Positions 24,774 to 33,052 are shown, counted from the first letter of the stretch. The stretch: DNA of 64,000 nt from Nitrospira tepida (GCF_947241125.1 NZ_OX365700.1:4312461-4376460), one strand, 5' to 3'. The notes: generated from the letters alone by a model not told the origin. Numbers and translations: made by a program.

Positions 24774-25409
24774 ATGACGGAGGAACGAACGGCCGGAAAA
24801 TTCTATTTCATCGGCAATGACCTGTGGTTGGACTTCATCAACACGCAGGTTGTGGCGGAAGGCCGCCCGGTCGATCGGCTCACGAGCTTCGCCGATCTCA
24901 TCGCCTGGCTTGAAGAGGCGAAGGTGCTCGACGGCCGGCAGGCACAGGACCTTGTTGCGGCCTGGGGGGACAGGCCTCGGGCTGGCCAGGCGTTGGGACG
25001 GGCGTTGGAGTTCAGAGGGATTCTGCGGCAGATGGCGGAGCGCCTGGCCAAGGGCAAGCCGGTGCCGCCGGCCACCCTCGCCTCAATCAATGACCTGCTG
25101 AACAATCAGGTCAGTTATGCCGAGGTTCGTCGAACGAGAGGCGGGTTCGAGAAGCGGCTCCACGCGAACTTTTCGGAGCCGGCCCATCTGCTCTTGCCGA
25201 TCGCCGAGTCCGCCGGCAACCTGCTCTGCTACGGCGACTTGTCGCGCATCAAGAAGTGCGAGAATGCCGCCTGTGTGTTGTTTTTCTACGACACGACCAA
25301 GAATCACAGCCGCCGTTGGTGTAGCATGAGCGCCTGCGGAAATCGGATGAAGGTCGCGGCGCATTACCGCCGGCTGCGGGGTACCTCCAGCCGAAACGAC
25401 AGAGGATGA
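24774..25409 (+). CDS. CGNR zinc-finger (ABATE-type) regulator
   Basis: A 211-residue protein beginning with an ABATE-type domain (GNDLWLDFINTQVVAEGRPV) and ending in a CGNR zinc finger: KKCENAACVLFFYDTTKNHS, then RRWCSMSACGNRMKVAAHYR. Proteins of this kind are transcription regulators, some responding to stress. It is divergent from the VOC gene and shares its stop with the start of a methyltransferase gene (ATGA at 25406-25409), so the two were one operon before the insertion sequence entered. Confidence 0.87.
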   Translation: MTEERTAGKFYFIGNDLWLDFINTQVVAEGRPVDRLTSFADLIAWLEEAKVLDGRQAQDLVAAWGDRPRAGQALGRALEFRGILRQMAERLAKGKPVPPATLASINDLLNNQVSYAEVRRTRGGFEKRLHANFSEPAHLLLPIAESAGNLLCYGDLSRIKKCENAACVLFFYDTTKNHSRRWCSMSACGNRMKVAAHYRRLRGTSSRNDRG

Positions 25410-25427
25410 CGGACCGCGCCCCCTACG
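25406..25427 (+). pseudogene. 5' end of an interrupted methyltransferase gene
   Basis: ATG 25406 opens MTDRAPY, overlapping the regulator stop. The frame is cut at 25427 by the IS21-family element. Removing the element and one CTACG target copy restores the frame into the sequence at 27681. Confidence 0.75.
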
Positions 25428-25483
25428 TGTCAAGGGTCACCCAAATTTCCCCAGTTATGGTCATCGAAAACTCCCCACCCTGG

Positions 25484-26266
25484 TTACGTGGTCGTGGCGG
25501 CTTCTTCGACGCGCACCAAACCGGCTTTAAGTTTCTCCTTGAGCCGGTACGAATGACCACGGATATTGATGGTGATGGCGTGGTGCAGGACCCGATCCAG
25601 GATCGCGGTCGCCAGCACCCGGTCCCCGAAGACCTCCCCCCAGGCCCCGAAACTCTGGTTACTGGTGAGAATCATCGGCCCCTTCTCGTAGCGACGCGAG
25701 ATGAGTTGGAAAAACAAGTTGGCCCCGGTGCGGTCAATGGGCAGATAGCCGATCTCATCGATGATCAGTAACCGCGGGATCGTGTAGAGCTTCAGCTTGT
25801 CCTCCAGCCGATTCTCCGTCAGGGCTCGAGTCAGTGTGGCGATCATGGCGGCGGCCGTCGTGAACAACACCCGATAGCCTCGCTCGATCGCTTTGAGCCC
25901 CAGCCCGATGGCCAGGTGGCTTTTGCCGACCCCGGGCGGCCCCAAGATCACGAGATTCTCGCCGTGCTCGATGAAGTGGCAGGTGGCCACTTGCTGGATC
26001 TGCTTCTTATCCAGCGACGGCTGGTAGGCGAAGTCGAAGACCTCCAGACTCTTCACAAACGGAAACCGCGCGAGACTGGTGCGCATCGTAATGTTCTTCT
26101 CCGCTTTGGCGGTCACTTCTTCACTGAGGACCTGATCGAGGAAGTCCGCATACGACAGGTCCTTGGCCGCCGCCTCCTGTAAGAGGGCGTCGAGCCGCTC
26201 GCGGCTCTTCAGGAGCCGCAGCCGCGTCAGCTGTTCACGGAGCCGTTCCAGTTGCGCCGGGTTCAT
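25484..26266 (-). CDS. istB: IS21 transposition helper ATPase IstB
   Basis: A 260-residue DnaC/AAA+-like ATPase. Walker A is visible as LGPPGVGKSHLAIGLG and Walker B as LLIIDEIGYLP, followed by sensor region ILTSNQSFGAWGEVFGD. IstB promotes target selection by the IstA transposase. ATG 26266 overlaps the istA stop (ATGA); a longer upstream frame lies within istA. Confidence 0.95.
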   Translation of the reverse strand: MNPAQLERLREQLTRLRLLKSRERLDALLQEAAAKDLSYADFLDQVLSEEVTAKAEKNITMRTSLARFPFVKSLEVFDFAYQPSLDKKQIQQVATCHFIEHGENLVILGPPGVGKSHLAIGLGLKAIERGYRVLFTTAAAMIATLTRALTENRLEDKLKLYTIPRLLIIDEIGYLPIDRTGANLFFQLISRRYEKGPMILTSNQSFGAWGEVFGDRVLATAILDRVLHHAITINIRGHSYRLKEKLKAGLVRVEEAATTT

Positions 26267-27531
26267 GGCTGCACCTCGTGCGCCGCCGCGCTCCCGCACA
26301 CCGCCTCGTAGCACGCCAGATCCCGCACTTCGACCTCCGGGACCGCACCGGGGTGAGTGGCCAGTTCGCTCAGGGTTGACCGGCGCTGGCGCGCAATGCG
26401 GGCACTGGCGCCGGGGCCGTGCTCCGGCAGAATGCGGAATTGGTGGCGGCCGGGTAACACGGGATGGGTGGCCACCTCGCGGTCGCGATGGAAGATATGG
26501 ATGGTGTCGCCCCGCCGTTGCGCCTCAACCCGTTGCCCAATCAGGCGGAAGGGCACGGAATACCGATTCGTGTCGAAGCTGACCAGATAGTCTTCAGCCA
26601 CGATCCGCGAGACCCGCGCCTCCTGCTGGAAGCCGCGCTGGCCCGCCAGTGGCACGAGGTGCTCGCGTTCTCGCTCAAACCGCGCGATCGGTCGCTCATG
26701 AGTCGTGCCGTGCAGGCGCTGGTCGGCGATCGTCACGTTCCATTCGTCGAGCTGGGCCTGGAAGTCCACCACGTCGACAAACGTCCGCCCGGGCAGAAAG
26801 TTCCGCTTCACATACTTCACGCCCGATTCCACTTTGCCTTTGGTCTGCGCCCGGTAGGGCCGACACACGCGGGGCTCAAAGCCCCAATAGTCGGCAAAGG
26901 CTTTGAACGTGGGATTCCAGAGGCGTCGGCCGGTCTCATCCGCATAGCACACGGTGCGCGGACGATCATAGAGATGCTCGCGGGTGTGCCCGCCGAAATG
27001 GGCAAAGGCCCGTTCATGGGCCTCCAGAAATTGCGCCAGGCGCTCATCGGCACACGCGTGATAGAAGCCGCGGCGACTGAACCCTAAGGTGAGCACGAAC
27101 ACGTGCACCACGACGGGACCGGTGCGGAAGGGCACGGTGGCCTGGCCCCAATCAATCTGACTTTGCTGCCCCGGCGGGGTCTCAAAGCGGAGGAGGGCCC
27201 GCTCCGCTTGCAGCTGGACCTCGCGCAGCGGCGCCACACACCGCTTCACCGTCTCATAACTGCCGGTGTAGCTCCGGCTCGCCCGCAGTTCCTGGTAGAG
27301 AATCCGCGCCGAGTACCCCACCTGCGGGGCGCGGGTCCGCACAAAGTCGGCATGGGCGGTGAGCAGCGTCTCCGCCACCGCTGCCCGGCGATAGGGGTGC
27401 CACGTCGTCTGCCGCAGACTGCGCCGGACCGTCTTGCGATCCAGATCCAACCGCCGCCCAATCGCTGAAATGGACACCCGCTCCTCGTGAAACAACCGTC
27501 GAATCTCCGCCCATCGCTCCTGATCCACCAT
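26263..27531 (-). CDS. istA: IS21 transposase IstA
   Basis: A 422-residue transposase. The N-terminal HTH (WAEIRRLFHEERVSISAIGR) is followed by a DDE integrase core with the first Asp in SQIDWGQA and the Glu in KGKVESGVKYVKRNF, then a C-terminal barrel (SFDTNRYSVPFRLIG). ATG 27531 gives the usual N-terminus of the family and has GGGAGG upstream; an upstream start at 27600 would add 23 residues. Confidence 0.95.
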   Translation of the reverse strand: MVDQERWAEIRRLFHEERVSISAIGRRLDLDRKTVRRSLRQTTWHPYRRAAVAETLLTAHADFVRTRAPQVGYSARILYQELRASRSYTGSYETVKRCVAPLREVQLQAERALLRFETPPGQQSQIDWGQATVPFRTGPVVVHVFVLTLGFSRRGFYHACADERLAQFLEAHERAFAHFGGHTREHLYDRPRTVCYADETGRRLWNPTFKAFADYWGFEPRVCRPYRAQTKGKVESGVKYVKRNFLPGRTFVDVVDFQAQLDEWNVTIADQRLHGTTHERPIARFEREREHLVPLAGQRGFQQEARVSRIVAEDYLVSFDTNRYSVPFRLIGQRVEAQRRGDTIHIFHRDREVATHPVLPGRHQFRILPEHGPGASARIARQRRSTLSELATHPGAVPEVEVRDLACYEAVCGSAAAHEVQP

Positions 27532-27675
27532 GCATGCCTCCCCAGATTGGTCCCCCTGGGCACGCATGATCGCCGACGCTCCCGTCTCGTCAAGTCCCAT
27601 CTCCCTCCTCCTTCAGTTAGGAGGGTGGGGAAAATTCAATGACCACACCTGGGGATTATTGGATGACCGCTGACA

Positions 27676-28256
27676 CTACGACCTGATCGCGGACCAATGG
27701 TCGCAAGAACGCCATGCGTCCGGATTCCGCGAGCAACCATCTGTCGATCGGTTTCTCGATCTTACCGCACCCGGGGCCCACATCCTCGACCTCGGGTGCG
27801 GATCGGGAAAGCCGATCGGACGATACCTGCTCGACCGCGGGTTCCGGCTCACAGGGGTCGATGCCTCGTTGGCCATGTTGGACCTGGCCCGGACCAATTG
27901 CCCCGAGGCCGAACTGATCGTGGGTGACATGGTCTCGATTGCACTATCCGATCGGTATGACGGCATCATCGCCTGGGATTCGATCTCACATCCCGAAGGC
28001 AGAGCATCCCGCGCTGTTTGACAACCTGCACAGGTGGGTGAGGCCGGGAGGGCCGGTCTTGCTCTCGTTGGGCGGAAGCGACGGCGAGTTCACTGATCGG
28101 ATGTTCAATGTAGAGTTCTCTTACAGCGGTCATGCTCCGGACGTCGCGGCCGTCCTGTTGCGCGAGGCCGGCTTCGACATCCTCCTGTGGGAGATCGACG
28201 ACCCTTCGTCGCGAGGCCACCTCTCCGTGCTGTGCCGGAAGACAGCTCGGCCGTAG
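27676..28256 (+). pseudogene. SAM-dependent methyltransferase, split by IS21 element and frameshifted
   Basis: This is the body of the gene begun at 25406. After the duplicated CTACG the frame reads DLIADQWSQER, with SAM motif I as ILDLGCGSGKPIG and the acidic end of strand 2 as GVDASLAM. Near 27990 the text ATC-T-CAC-ATC breaks the frame: one frame ends at 28021 while the rest (HIPKAEHPALFDNLHRWVRP to the stop at 28256) is in another. A loss of two bases fits a lost IFHIP. The gene is thus doubly inactivated. A hairpin at 28267-28293 follows it. Confidence 0.85.
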
Positions 28257-28266
28257 CAAGAGCGCC

Positions 28267-28293
28267 TCATGATCATCCGGCGGATGATCGTGA
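28267..28293. terminator. Hairpin after the methyltransferase remnant
   Basis: GATCATCC-GGC-GGATGATC forms a perfect 8-bp stem, extended by TCAT/GTGA with one mismatch. No T run follows, so it may be a weak or Rho-assisted terminator. Confidence 0.4.
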
Positions 28294-28431
28294 GACGGAT
28301 CAGGTCGCGCAGGCCTCGTCCCATTCAGCGGAGACAGCAGTCATGACAGAGCGGTCAGACGAAATGGAAATGTGCAAACCACGCCGCAATGCGGCGCCGA
28401 CACGCGAAGTCCAGCCAGCCGATCCTAACCA
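28294..28431. other. Non-coding spacer
   Basis: No gene recognised. It contains a small perfect hairpin CGCCGC-AAT-GCGGCG at 28382-28396 just before the inverted-repeat element at 28432. Together with that element it fills the roughly 370 bp between the methyltransferase remnant and the next gene. Confidence 0.4.
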
Positions 28432-28633
28432 ACATTATTCATGAACGTTCTGCTGCAATCGCGGATTCGCCGCTGCGACAAGCCTCCATGCGGCTTCTGG
28501 GCATGGGGGCAGGCAGGCTCGCCGCTTGGTCGGTCAACATACTGTTTCAAGTATGCCTTCCTCCCTCACGGCTCCGCGTGCCTGTCTCGCTTGGCGACTT
28601 CGCGATTTCGCGACGAACCGTCATGAATAATGT
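28432..28633. mobile_element. MITE-like element with 19-bp terminal inverted repeats
   Basis: A 202-bp segment bounded by ACATTATTCATGAACGTTC at the left and the complement of ACATTATTCATGACGGTTC at the right (17 of 19 identical). Partial pairing continues inward (ATCGCGGATTCGCC against ATCGCGAAGTCGCC). It holds no gene, and no flanking target duplication is evident. The right end contributes the ATG of the gene at 28630. It may be a non-autonomous transposable element or a long REP-type hairpin. Confidence 0.65.
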
Positions 28634-29052
28634 GGGTCGTGGCACGCCGACTCGCGCTGGTGTTTCTGGCCATCGGAGCGGTCGTCGGCACGTTGCTGAT
28701 CCTGACGGTTGAACAGCACCAGGGCACGATCCGCGAGCAGCTTCTTGCCGAACCGACGAGGGCGCCAGACCGGATCAGATCGGCTTTCCTGATCTCGGCA
28801 GTCCTGCTATCGGCGCCGCTCGTGATCTTCGCCGCTTATTTCTGGAACCTCGGCGCCAAGGTCCGTCGCGCCCAACGGTTCCCCCCTCCCAATGTTCGCC
28901 TCATCCGCGACACGCCCGTCGTTTACGGAGAGGAAGCGGCCTTTCGCGCCCGGGGGCTGCAAGCCCTCGCGATGGGCTTGCTGGTATTCACTCTGCTCCT
29001 CCTGCTGCTGTTTTGGTATGTCCTCAGCACACTGAGTGAACGAGCGACCTGA
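28630..29052 (+). CDS. Two-helix membrane protein of unknown function
   Basis: A 140-residue protein with hydrophobic segments near residues 8-26 (LALVFLAIGAVVGTLLIL), 52-72 and 112-132 (ALAMGLLVFTLLLLLLFWY), and a central polar part with FPPPNVRLIRDTPVVYGEEA. No family recognised. Its ATG is the last part of the inverted-repeat element at 28432-28633, so the original N-terminus may have been altered. A diverged second copy of the gene lies at 30868-31231, and the two bracket a group of toxin-antitoxin genes. Confidence 0.6.
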   Translation: MWVVARRLALVFLAIGAVVGTLLILTVEQHQGTIREQLLAEPTRAPDRIRSAFLISAVLLSAPLVIFAAYFWNLGAKVRRAQRFPPPNVRLIRDTPVVYGEEAAFRARGLQALAMGLLVFTLLLLLLFWYVLSTLSERAT

Positions 29053-29265
29053 TCTCATACCGGGCAAATAAGCTGGGCAACAATGGGTATTGGCAATGCC
29101 AGTGTTTGATAGAGAATCTGCAAGCCTGATGTGCCATGGGCTCGTCCTTGGATAAGAACACTGCACGGAGAAGGGGCTCTTGTCGCATAGCCTCTCTCGT
29201 ACACTTACCTATCATTAGGCAGAGACGGCTGGATTTCTGTATACTCTCAGCAGTGAGGTGACACG

Positions 29266-29487
29266 ATGATCCGAACGGTCGAAGCCGTGATCGATGAGCA
29301 CGGTCATGTGCGACTGCTGGAGCAGGTCCATCTTCCTGCAGCCCGGCGAGCGCTGGTCATGATCCTGGAGGAACGTCCAGCAACAGGAGTCGCCGAGAGC
29401 GCACTTCTCAGTGAAGCAGCACTCGCAGAGGACTGGAACCTACCGGAGGAGGACGAGGCATGGTCGCACCTGCAGCAGGTGCCATAG
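29266..29487 (+). CDS. Antitoxin-like protein upstream of a MazF-type toxin remnant
   Basis: A 73-residue protein starting with an AbrB/DUF2281-like strand pattern (TVEAVIDEHGHVRLLEQVHL) and ending in an acidic stretch (EDWNLPEEDEAW) typical of antitoxin tails that plug a toxin. GAGGTGA precedes ATG 29266. The toxin frame starts 28 bases before its stop. Because the toxin gene is internally deleted, this antitoxin may now be orphaned. Confidence 0.7.
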   Translation: MIRTVEAVIDEHGHVRLLEQVHLPAARRALVMILEERPATGVAESALLSEAALAEDWNLPEEDEAWSHLQQVP

Positions 29488-29642
29488 TCCTGGTCCGCTT
29501 TCCCTTCTCCGACTTGTCGCAGACCAAACTCTCCACCGCCAACCTGGGCCTCATCATCTCGGAGGTTGGCATCCTTAAGTTGCAATCGTTGAAGCGGGTC
29601 GTTGACGCAGTAGTGGGTCTCCTCCGCGCAAACAGCTCGTAA
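29460..29642 (+). pseudogene. MazF/PemK-type toxin with internal in-frame deletion
   Basis: The 60-residue frame begins with the family start (GAIVLVRFPFSDLSQTKL) and then jumps directly to the usual C-terminal part (STANLGLIISEVGILKLQSL, then VVDAVVGLLR). About 60-70 central residues, including most of the RNA-binding and catalytic core, appear to be missing although the frame stays open. The protein is unlikely to cut RNA. The start overlaps the antitoxin gene, as is normal for this module. Confidence 0.75.
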
Positions 29643-29710
29643 TGAAACGAGTTCAGGCCTACCTGACAAGGCAACAGAGGCAGTTCCTCGCCCTATCAGC
29701 TCATTGAATC

Positions 29711-29929
29711 ATGAAGCTCAGCTATCATCCGCATACTGATTCACTCTATATCGATCTTTCTGAAAGACCGACCGTGGAAAGTCCCGGGGTCTCCGAGGGT
29801 GTCGTGCTCGGTTACGATGCCAGTGGACGGTTGGTGGGTATTGATATCGACAATGCCGCCAATAAGGTCGAACTACAAAAACTGATCCTCAGCAAGATTC
29901 CCGGTAAGATCGAAATCAGCGCTTCCTGA
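29711..29929 (+). CDS. DUF2283 family small protein
   Basis: A 72-residue protein with the DUF2283 pattern: KLSYHPHTDSLYIDLSERP at the start, GVVLGYDASGRLVGIDIDNA in the middle and a short tail. Family members are often found near toxin-antitoxin or defence genes, but their biochemical role is not established. No partner gene overlaps it here. Confidence 0.8.
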   Translation: MKLSYHPHTDSLYIDLSERPTVESPGVSEGVVLGYDASGRLVGIDIDNAANKVELQKLILSKIPGKIEISAS

Positions 29930-30120
29930 CAGATACCTTCAGCCGACCCCAGAATGCAGCAGCCGAACTCGGACAGTAGCCCTCACATTTGAATCATGAT
30001 GACAACAGGCAGAAGGCTAAGCCCTTATCGTCATGCAGAATGCAGGCTAACACACTCCTGCCATCCTACCGCCCAGGACAATTTCTTGACATACCATATA
30101 AGACATGGCTACCATGCGAC

Positions 30121-30402
30121 GTGTGGCAGATCGAAGAGCACCGTCGGGTGGAAAAACAACTCGATGGTACACCTCTTGATATCTTGAAGCGTTACGAGAA
30201 GTGGAAGGATATTGCAGCCATCTCCGGTCCGACTGGGTTGAGACTGATCAAAGGATTTCATGACGAAGCCTTGCATGGGGAATTACATGGATATCGATCA
30301 TCTCGCTTGGGAGCGAAGTATCGGGTGATTTATCGAGTGATTCCCGGGCAGTCCTTATTTCAGGTGGTTCACATCACGCCCCATGAATATCGGAGAGGCT
30401 AA
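30121..30402 (+). CDS. RelE/ParE-family toxin
   Basis: A 93-residue protein from GTG 30121: VWQIEEHRRVEKQLDGTPLD, then WKDIAAISGPTGLRLIKGFH, RSSRLGAKYRVIYRVIPGQ and the terminal VVHITPHEYRRG, matching RelE/StbE-type ribosome-dependent mRNA interferases. The open frame continues upstream to 29989 but that part is not family-like. An XRE antitoxin gene follows after 17 bases, giving toxin-first order as in HigBA. Confidence 0.8.
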   Translation: MWQIEEHRRVEKQLDGTPLDILKRYEKWKDIAAISGPTGLRLIKGFHDEALHGELHGYRSSRLGAKYRVIYRVIPGQSLFQVVHITPHEYRRG

Positions 30403-30419
30403 GAATCGGAGAGTCTAAG

Positions 30420-30680
30420 ATGAAACCCTTTCGTCCAGCCAAAAAGCGCATCACCGTATCCTCCGGGGAGTCGGTTCGTATCATTCGCGAATTACAAGGA
30501 TATAGCCAGAATGAGTTGGCCAGGCTAACAGGCATTCCTCAGGCAACTCTCTCCGCAATTGAAAATGATCGTATCCGACTTGGCGTTGAGCGCGCCAGGA
30601 CCCTCGCGCGAGCCCTGAAGTGTCACCCGGCGGTCTTGGTCTTTCCGGGATGGGAAGTTGACCGGGATTCTGCAGCTTGA
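30420..30680 (+). CDS. XRE-family antitoxin (HigA-like)
   Basis: An 86-residue single-domain HTH protein: SVRIIRELQGYSQNELARLTG, IPQATLSAIENDRIRLG and ERARTLARALKCHPAVLVF form the five-helix Cro/C1 fold. It lies 17 bases after the RelE-type toxin gene and likely neutralises it and represses their promoter. Both members look intact, so this may be the only complete module in the 28-31 kb island. Confidence 0.87.
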   Translation: MKPFRPAKKRITVSSGESVRIIRELQGYSQNELARLTGIPQATLSAIENDRIRLGVERARTLARALKCHPAVLVFPGWEVDRDSAA

Positions 30681-30867
30681 TTCTGACATTGGAATAGGCC
30701 AGTTCCCGCTCGGCCATCCGTTCGGCTCGTTGGCGAGACGAAGTAGCTCCCTATTCATGCTGGCGACCAACCAGACAGATAATTCCAGCATGGTTTACAA
30801 ACGGTGCGTAGCTCCATATCCGATACGACGCGTGATCAAGAATGAATTGAAGGCCCCCGTTGAAGTC

Positions 30868-31231
30868 ATTCTGCTGATCCTGGCCGTTGGACAACATCTA
30901 GGGGGCAATTCGCGAGCAGATTCCGTCCGAAGCGACGGACGCAGGCGACCGGATCAGATCGGCCTACTTTTTCTCGTCGGCCCTGTTATCGAAGCTCATC
31001 TTGATCTTCGCCGCGTATTTCTGGAACCTCGGCGCCAAGGTCCGTTGCGCCCAACGGTTCCCCCCTCCCAATGTTCGCCTCATCCGCGACATGCCCGTGG
31101 TTTACGGAGCGGAAGCGGCCTTTCGCGCCCGGGTGCTGCAAGCCCTCGCATTAGGACTGCTCGTCCTCACCGGGCTCCTGCTTGCGGCATTCTGGTACCT
31201 CGCCGCAACGTTGGGCGGGCGCGCGGTCTGA
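30868..31231 (+). pseudogene. Decayed second copy of the two-helix membrane protein gene
   Basis: The 3' part from about 31001 is nearly identical to 28820-29052 at DNA and protein level (FAAYFWNLGAKVRCAQRFPP, NVRLIRDMPVVYGAEAAFRA). Upstream, recognisable DNA such as CTGCTGATCCTG and GCGAGCAG continues to about 30868, but small insertions and deletions break the frame and no start remains. The two copies are direct repeats roughly 2.2 kb apart. The 190 bp before it (30681-30867) holds nothing I can name. Confidence 0.75.
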
Positions 31232-31543
31232 CGGATGAAGCGCAGGGCTAAGGGCAGCGGTACATCCGAACTTTCCCATTCAACGCCGGCCTCCCCTTGC
31301 ACCTGTGAAATTGACCGGTTCGAGTACCGACCGTCGCCTCAACAAGACGGCAGGTCCATATGGACCTATTCCACGGGCATGGCTGAAACTACCTAGATCT
31401 GACGCTTGACAGAGATTCCGTAAGTGAGGATAGTGTCCCAGAGTTCCCTTTCGCGGCCTAAGATGGTCCAGCGCGAAAGACTATCGCCCAAGAAAGGTCT
31501 TTATCACTGTTCACGGATTATTTCGGTAACCAGGAAGTAGCGG
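31232..31543. other. Intergenic stretch with one promoter-like site
   Basis: No gene seen in 310 bp. GC content falls toward the right. It contains the promoter-like pair listed at 31406-31434, which would drive the hypothetical gene at 31544. Confidence 0.4.
31406..31434 (+). promoter_or_regulatory. Sigma-70-like promoter
   Basis: TTGACA at 31406-31411 and GATAGT at 31429-31434 are separated by 17 bp. The -35 is a perfect match and the -10 fits four of six. It lies about 110 bp upstream of the gene at 31544. Confidence 0.5.
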
Positions 31544-32026
31544 ATGTTCGACGTACTATTAACTTCTGCACTCACGATTATTGGCGGCGTTGTTGTATTT
31601 AGCCTCAGCCAGATTGTGCAGCGGTTCTTGGTTGAGCCGGTACATGAGCAAGCGAAAGTGATAGGCGAAATATTTTTTGGGCTCGTCTATTACGCTGATC
31701 GCTATGCGAATCCTGGTACCGGTAAGATGGAAGCTATGACTGAGGTGGCGGATACGATGCGGCGTTATGCAAGTCGGCTAGCAGGCACAACCCACGCAGT
31801 TCGTTGTTACCGTCTATTCGAGTGTTTTGGGCTAGCGCCAAATCGCGAAGCCGTCGATCAAGCTGTGCACAAATTGATTCGAATCTCAAATTCTGTCCAT
31901 ACAGGAAACGGTAGAGAAAACTCGGCTGATGCCGACAATGTTAGGAAGCTGTTATCTGAATCAACTCGAAAGAGCTGCAGAACTTGGCGACCTCCTCGGC
32001 TGAACAAGAGCGATGAGTTAGTGTAG
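31544..32026 (+). CDS. Hypothetical membrane-anchored protein
   Basis: A 160-residue protein with one N-terminal hydrophobic segment (VLLTSALTIIGGVVVFSLSQ) and a helical soluble part (VADTMRRYASRLAG). Base composition is less GC-rich than neighbours, suggesting transfer. The C-terminus is suspect: after RKLL the chosen frame gives SESTRKSCRTWRPP, while the adjacent frame reads NQLERAAELGDLLG and stops at once, a more natural ending. A small frameshift near 31957 is possible. No family recognised. Confidence 0.55.
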   Translation: MFDVLLTSALTIIGGVVVFSLSQIVQRFLVEPVHEQAKVIGEIFFGLVYYADRYANPGTGKMEAMTEVADTMRRYASRLAGTTHAVRCYRLFECFGLAPNREAVDQAVHKLIRISNSVHTGNGRENSADADNVRKLLSESTRKSCRTWRPPRLNKSDELV

Positions 32027-32047
32027 TTCACCTCCTAGACTGCATAT

Positions 32048-32488
32048 ATGGTGACCATGAGAATAATCCTAGCTGCATTGATTGTGGCCATCCTGGAATT
32101 AGCTGCAGGCTGTACGGCTGTGCGACAAACAACTGTGCGACAACAAGATCTTGATGCCTGGGTTGGAATGCCTGTCGAAGCTTTGGATACGCATTCGCTA
32201 TTCATCACTTTGCCCATGTATCGCACTCTGACGGACAGCGGTATTGAGATCCGAAACTATGTCAACGGGAGGGATGTTGGGAACTGTTTCGGGACCGGTG
32301 GGGCCACCGCAACAGGCAATTTTGTTAATGCCAATACGTTTACTACCTGCTCACGTGGACAAATCGTTTGCAATAACATCTTCTACATCAAGAACGCTAA
32401 AGTCGTTGAGTATGTACCAACTGGACGATGCTACACGGACGAAACTGTCCAACCTCAGACACGCTATCTGCGGTTAAACGGACAGTGA
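32048..32488 (+). CDS. Hypothetical lipoprotein
   Basis: A 146-residue exported protein. A lipobox LAAGC ends a short signal peptide (MRIILAALIVAILE begins at the fourth residue, ATG 32057, an alternative start). The mature part includes several Cys (NCFGTGG, TTCSRGQIVCNNIF, GRCYTDE) that may form disulfides. The DNA is lower in GC than the core genes. No family recognised; it lies 22 bases after the preceding gene and may be co-transcribed. Confidence 0.65.
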   Translation: MVTMRIILAALIVAILELAAGCTAVRQTTVRQQDLDAWVGMPVEALDTHSLFITLPMYRTLTDSGIEIRNYVNGRDVGNCFGTGGATATGNFVNANTFTTCSRGQIVCNNIFYIKNAKVVEYVPTGRCYTDETVQPQTRYLRLNGQ

Positions 32489-33052
32489 ATGCACATGGAT
32501 GAGAAAGGGGGACATTCTGAATTTCAGTCGAACACGTATTCGTGAGGGTCGATATCTATCACCACTCAACGCTTTCGACGAACTCACCGTCAGCAACAGG
32601 ATAACTTTTTGTGATTTAAGGGGTTAGACCCCTTATTACGACACGGCTTCGTGCCCAGACCCATTAGGCCGGCGAACAACTGGAAGGGAGACAACTTCCT
32701 CGGCAAGGACCCGGCGAGCACGACGGTCAAACACCGGCCGGTCGATGTCGCAGCTCATGCGTTGTTCCCGGCCGCCATCAGAACCATCCCGCCTGAGAGG
32801 CGCTAACGTATTCGAAGCGAATGATCGCAGGGGCGATCGGCGCCCTCTCGCTCCTGTTCGTCTCCTTCCGCCCAGACAGCCGGCAGGCATCGAAATAGCC
32901 AGTCCTTCCAATCAATCCAAAGAACCTGCCCAAGAACCTGGTCGCCTTCGCTTGTGCTGCCGTGCCGGGCCGTGCCCGACGAGGGATTTTCCCTGGTCAC
33001 ATCCCGTTGGCCCCATGATAGAGGTGAATTAGGAGGATCGTTGGAGACAGTC
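32489..33052. other. Intergenic stretch without recognised genes
   Basis: About 560 bp with no supported gene. A small hairpin TAAGGGG-TTAGA-CCCCTTA at 32617-32635 could terminate the upstream lipoprotein gene, although no T run follows it. GGAGG and GGAG motifs just before 33053 belong to the DUF3175 gene. Confidence 0.5.

Larger units (their letters stand above)
25428..27675 (-). mobile_element. Complete IS21-family insertion sequence
   Basis: The element is 2,248 bp with matching ends: the left end begins TGTCAAGGGTCACCCAA and the complement of the right end TGTCAGCGGTCATCCAA, with further shared blocks TCCCCAG, TGGTCAT and TCCCCACCCT over about 55 bp. The 5-bp target CTACG is duplicated at 25423-25427 and 27676-27680. 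It carries istA and istB with the usual 4-bp overlap. The intact ends, genes and target duplication suggest a recent and possibly active insertion. Confidence 0.95.

Noticed and set aside
32636-32911. 91-residue open frame on the minus strand
   Set aside because: No Shine-Dalgarno site, no recognisable domain and Arg-rich composition typical of chance frames in GC-rich DNA.
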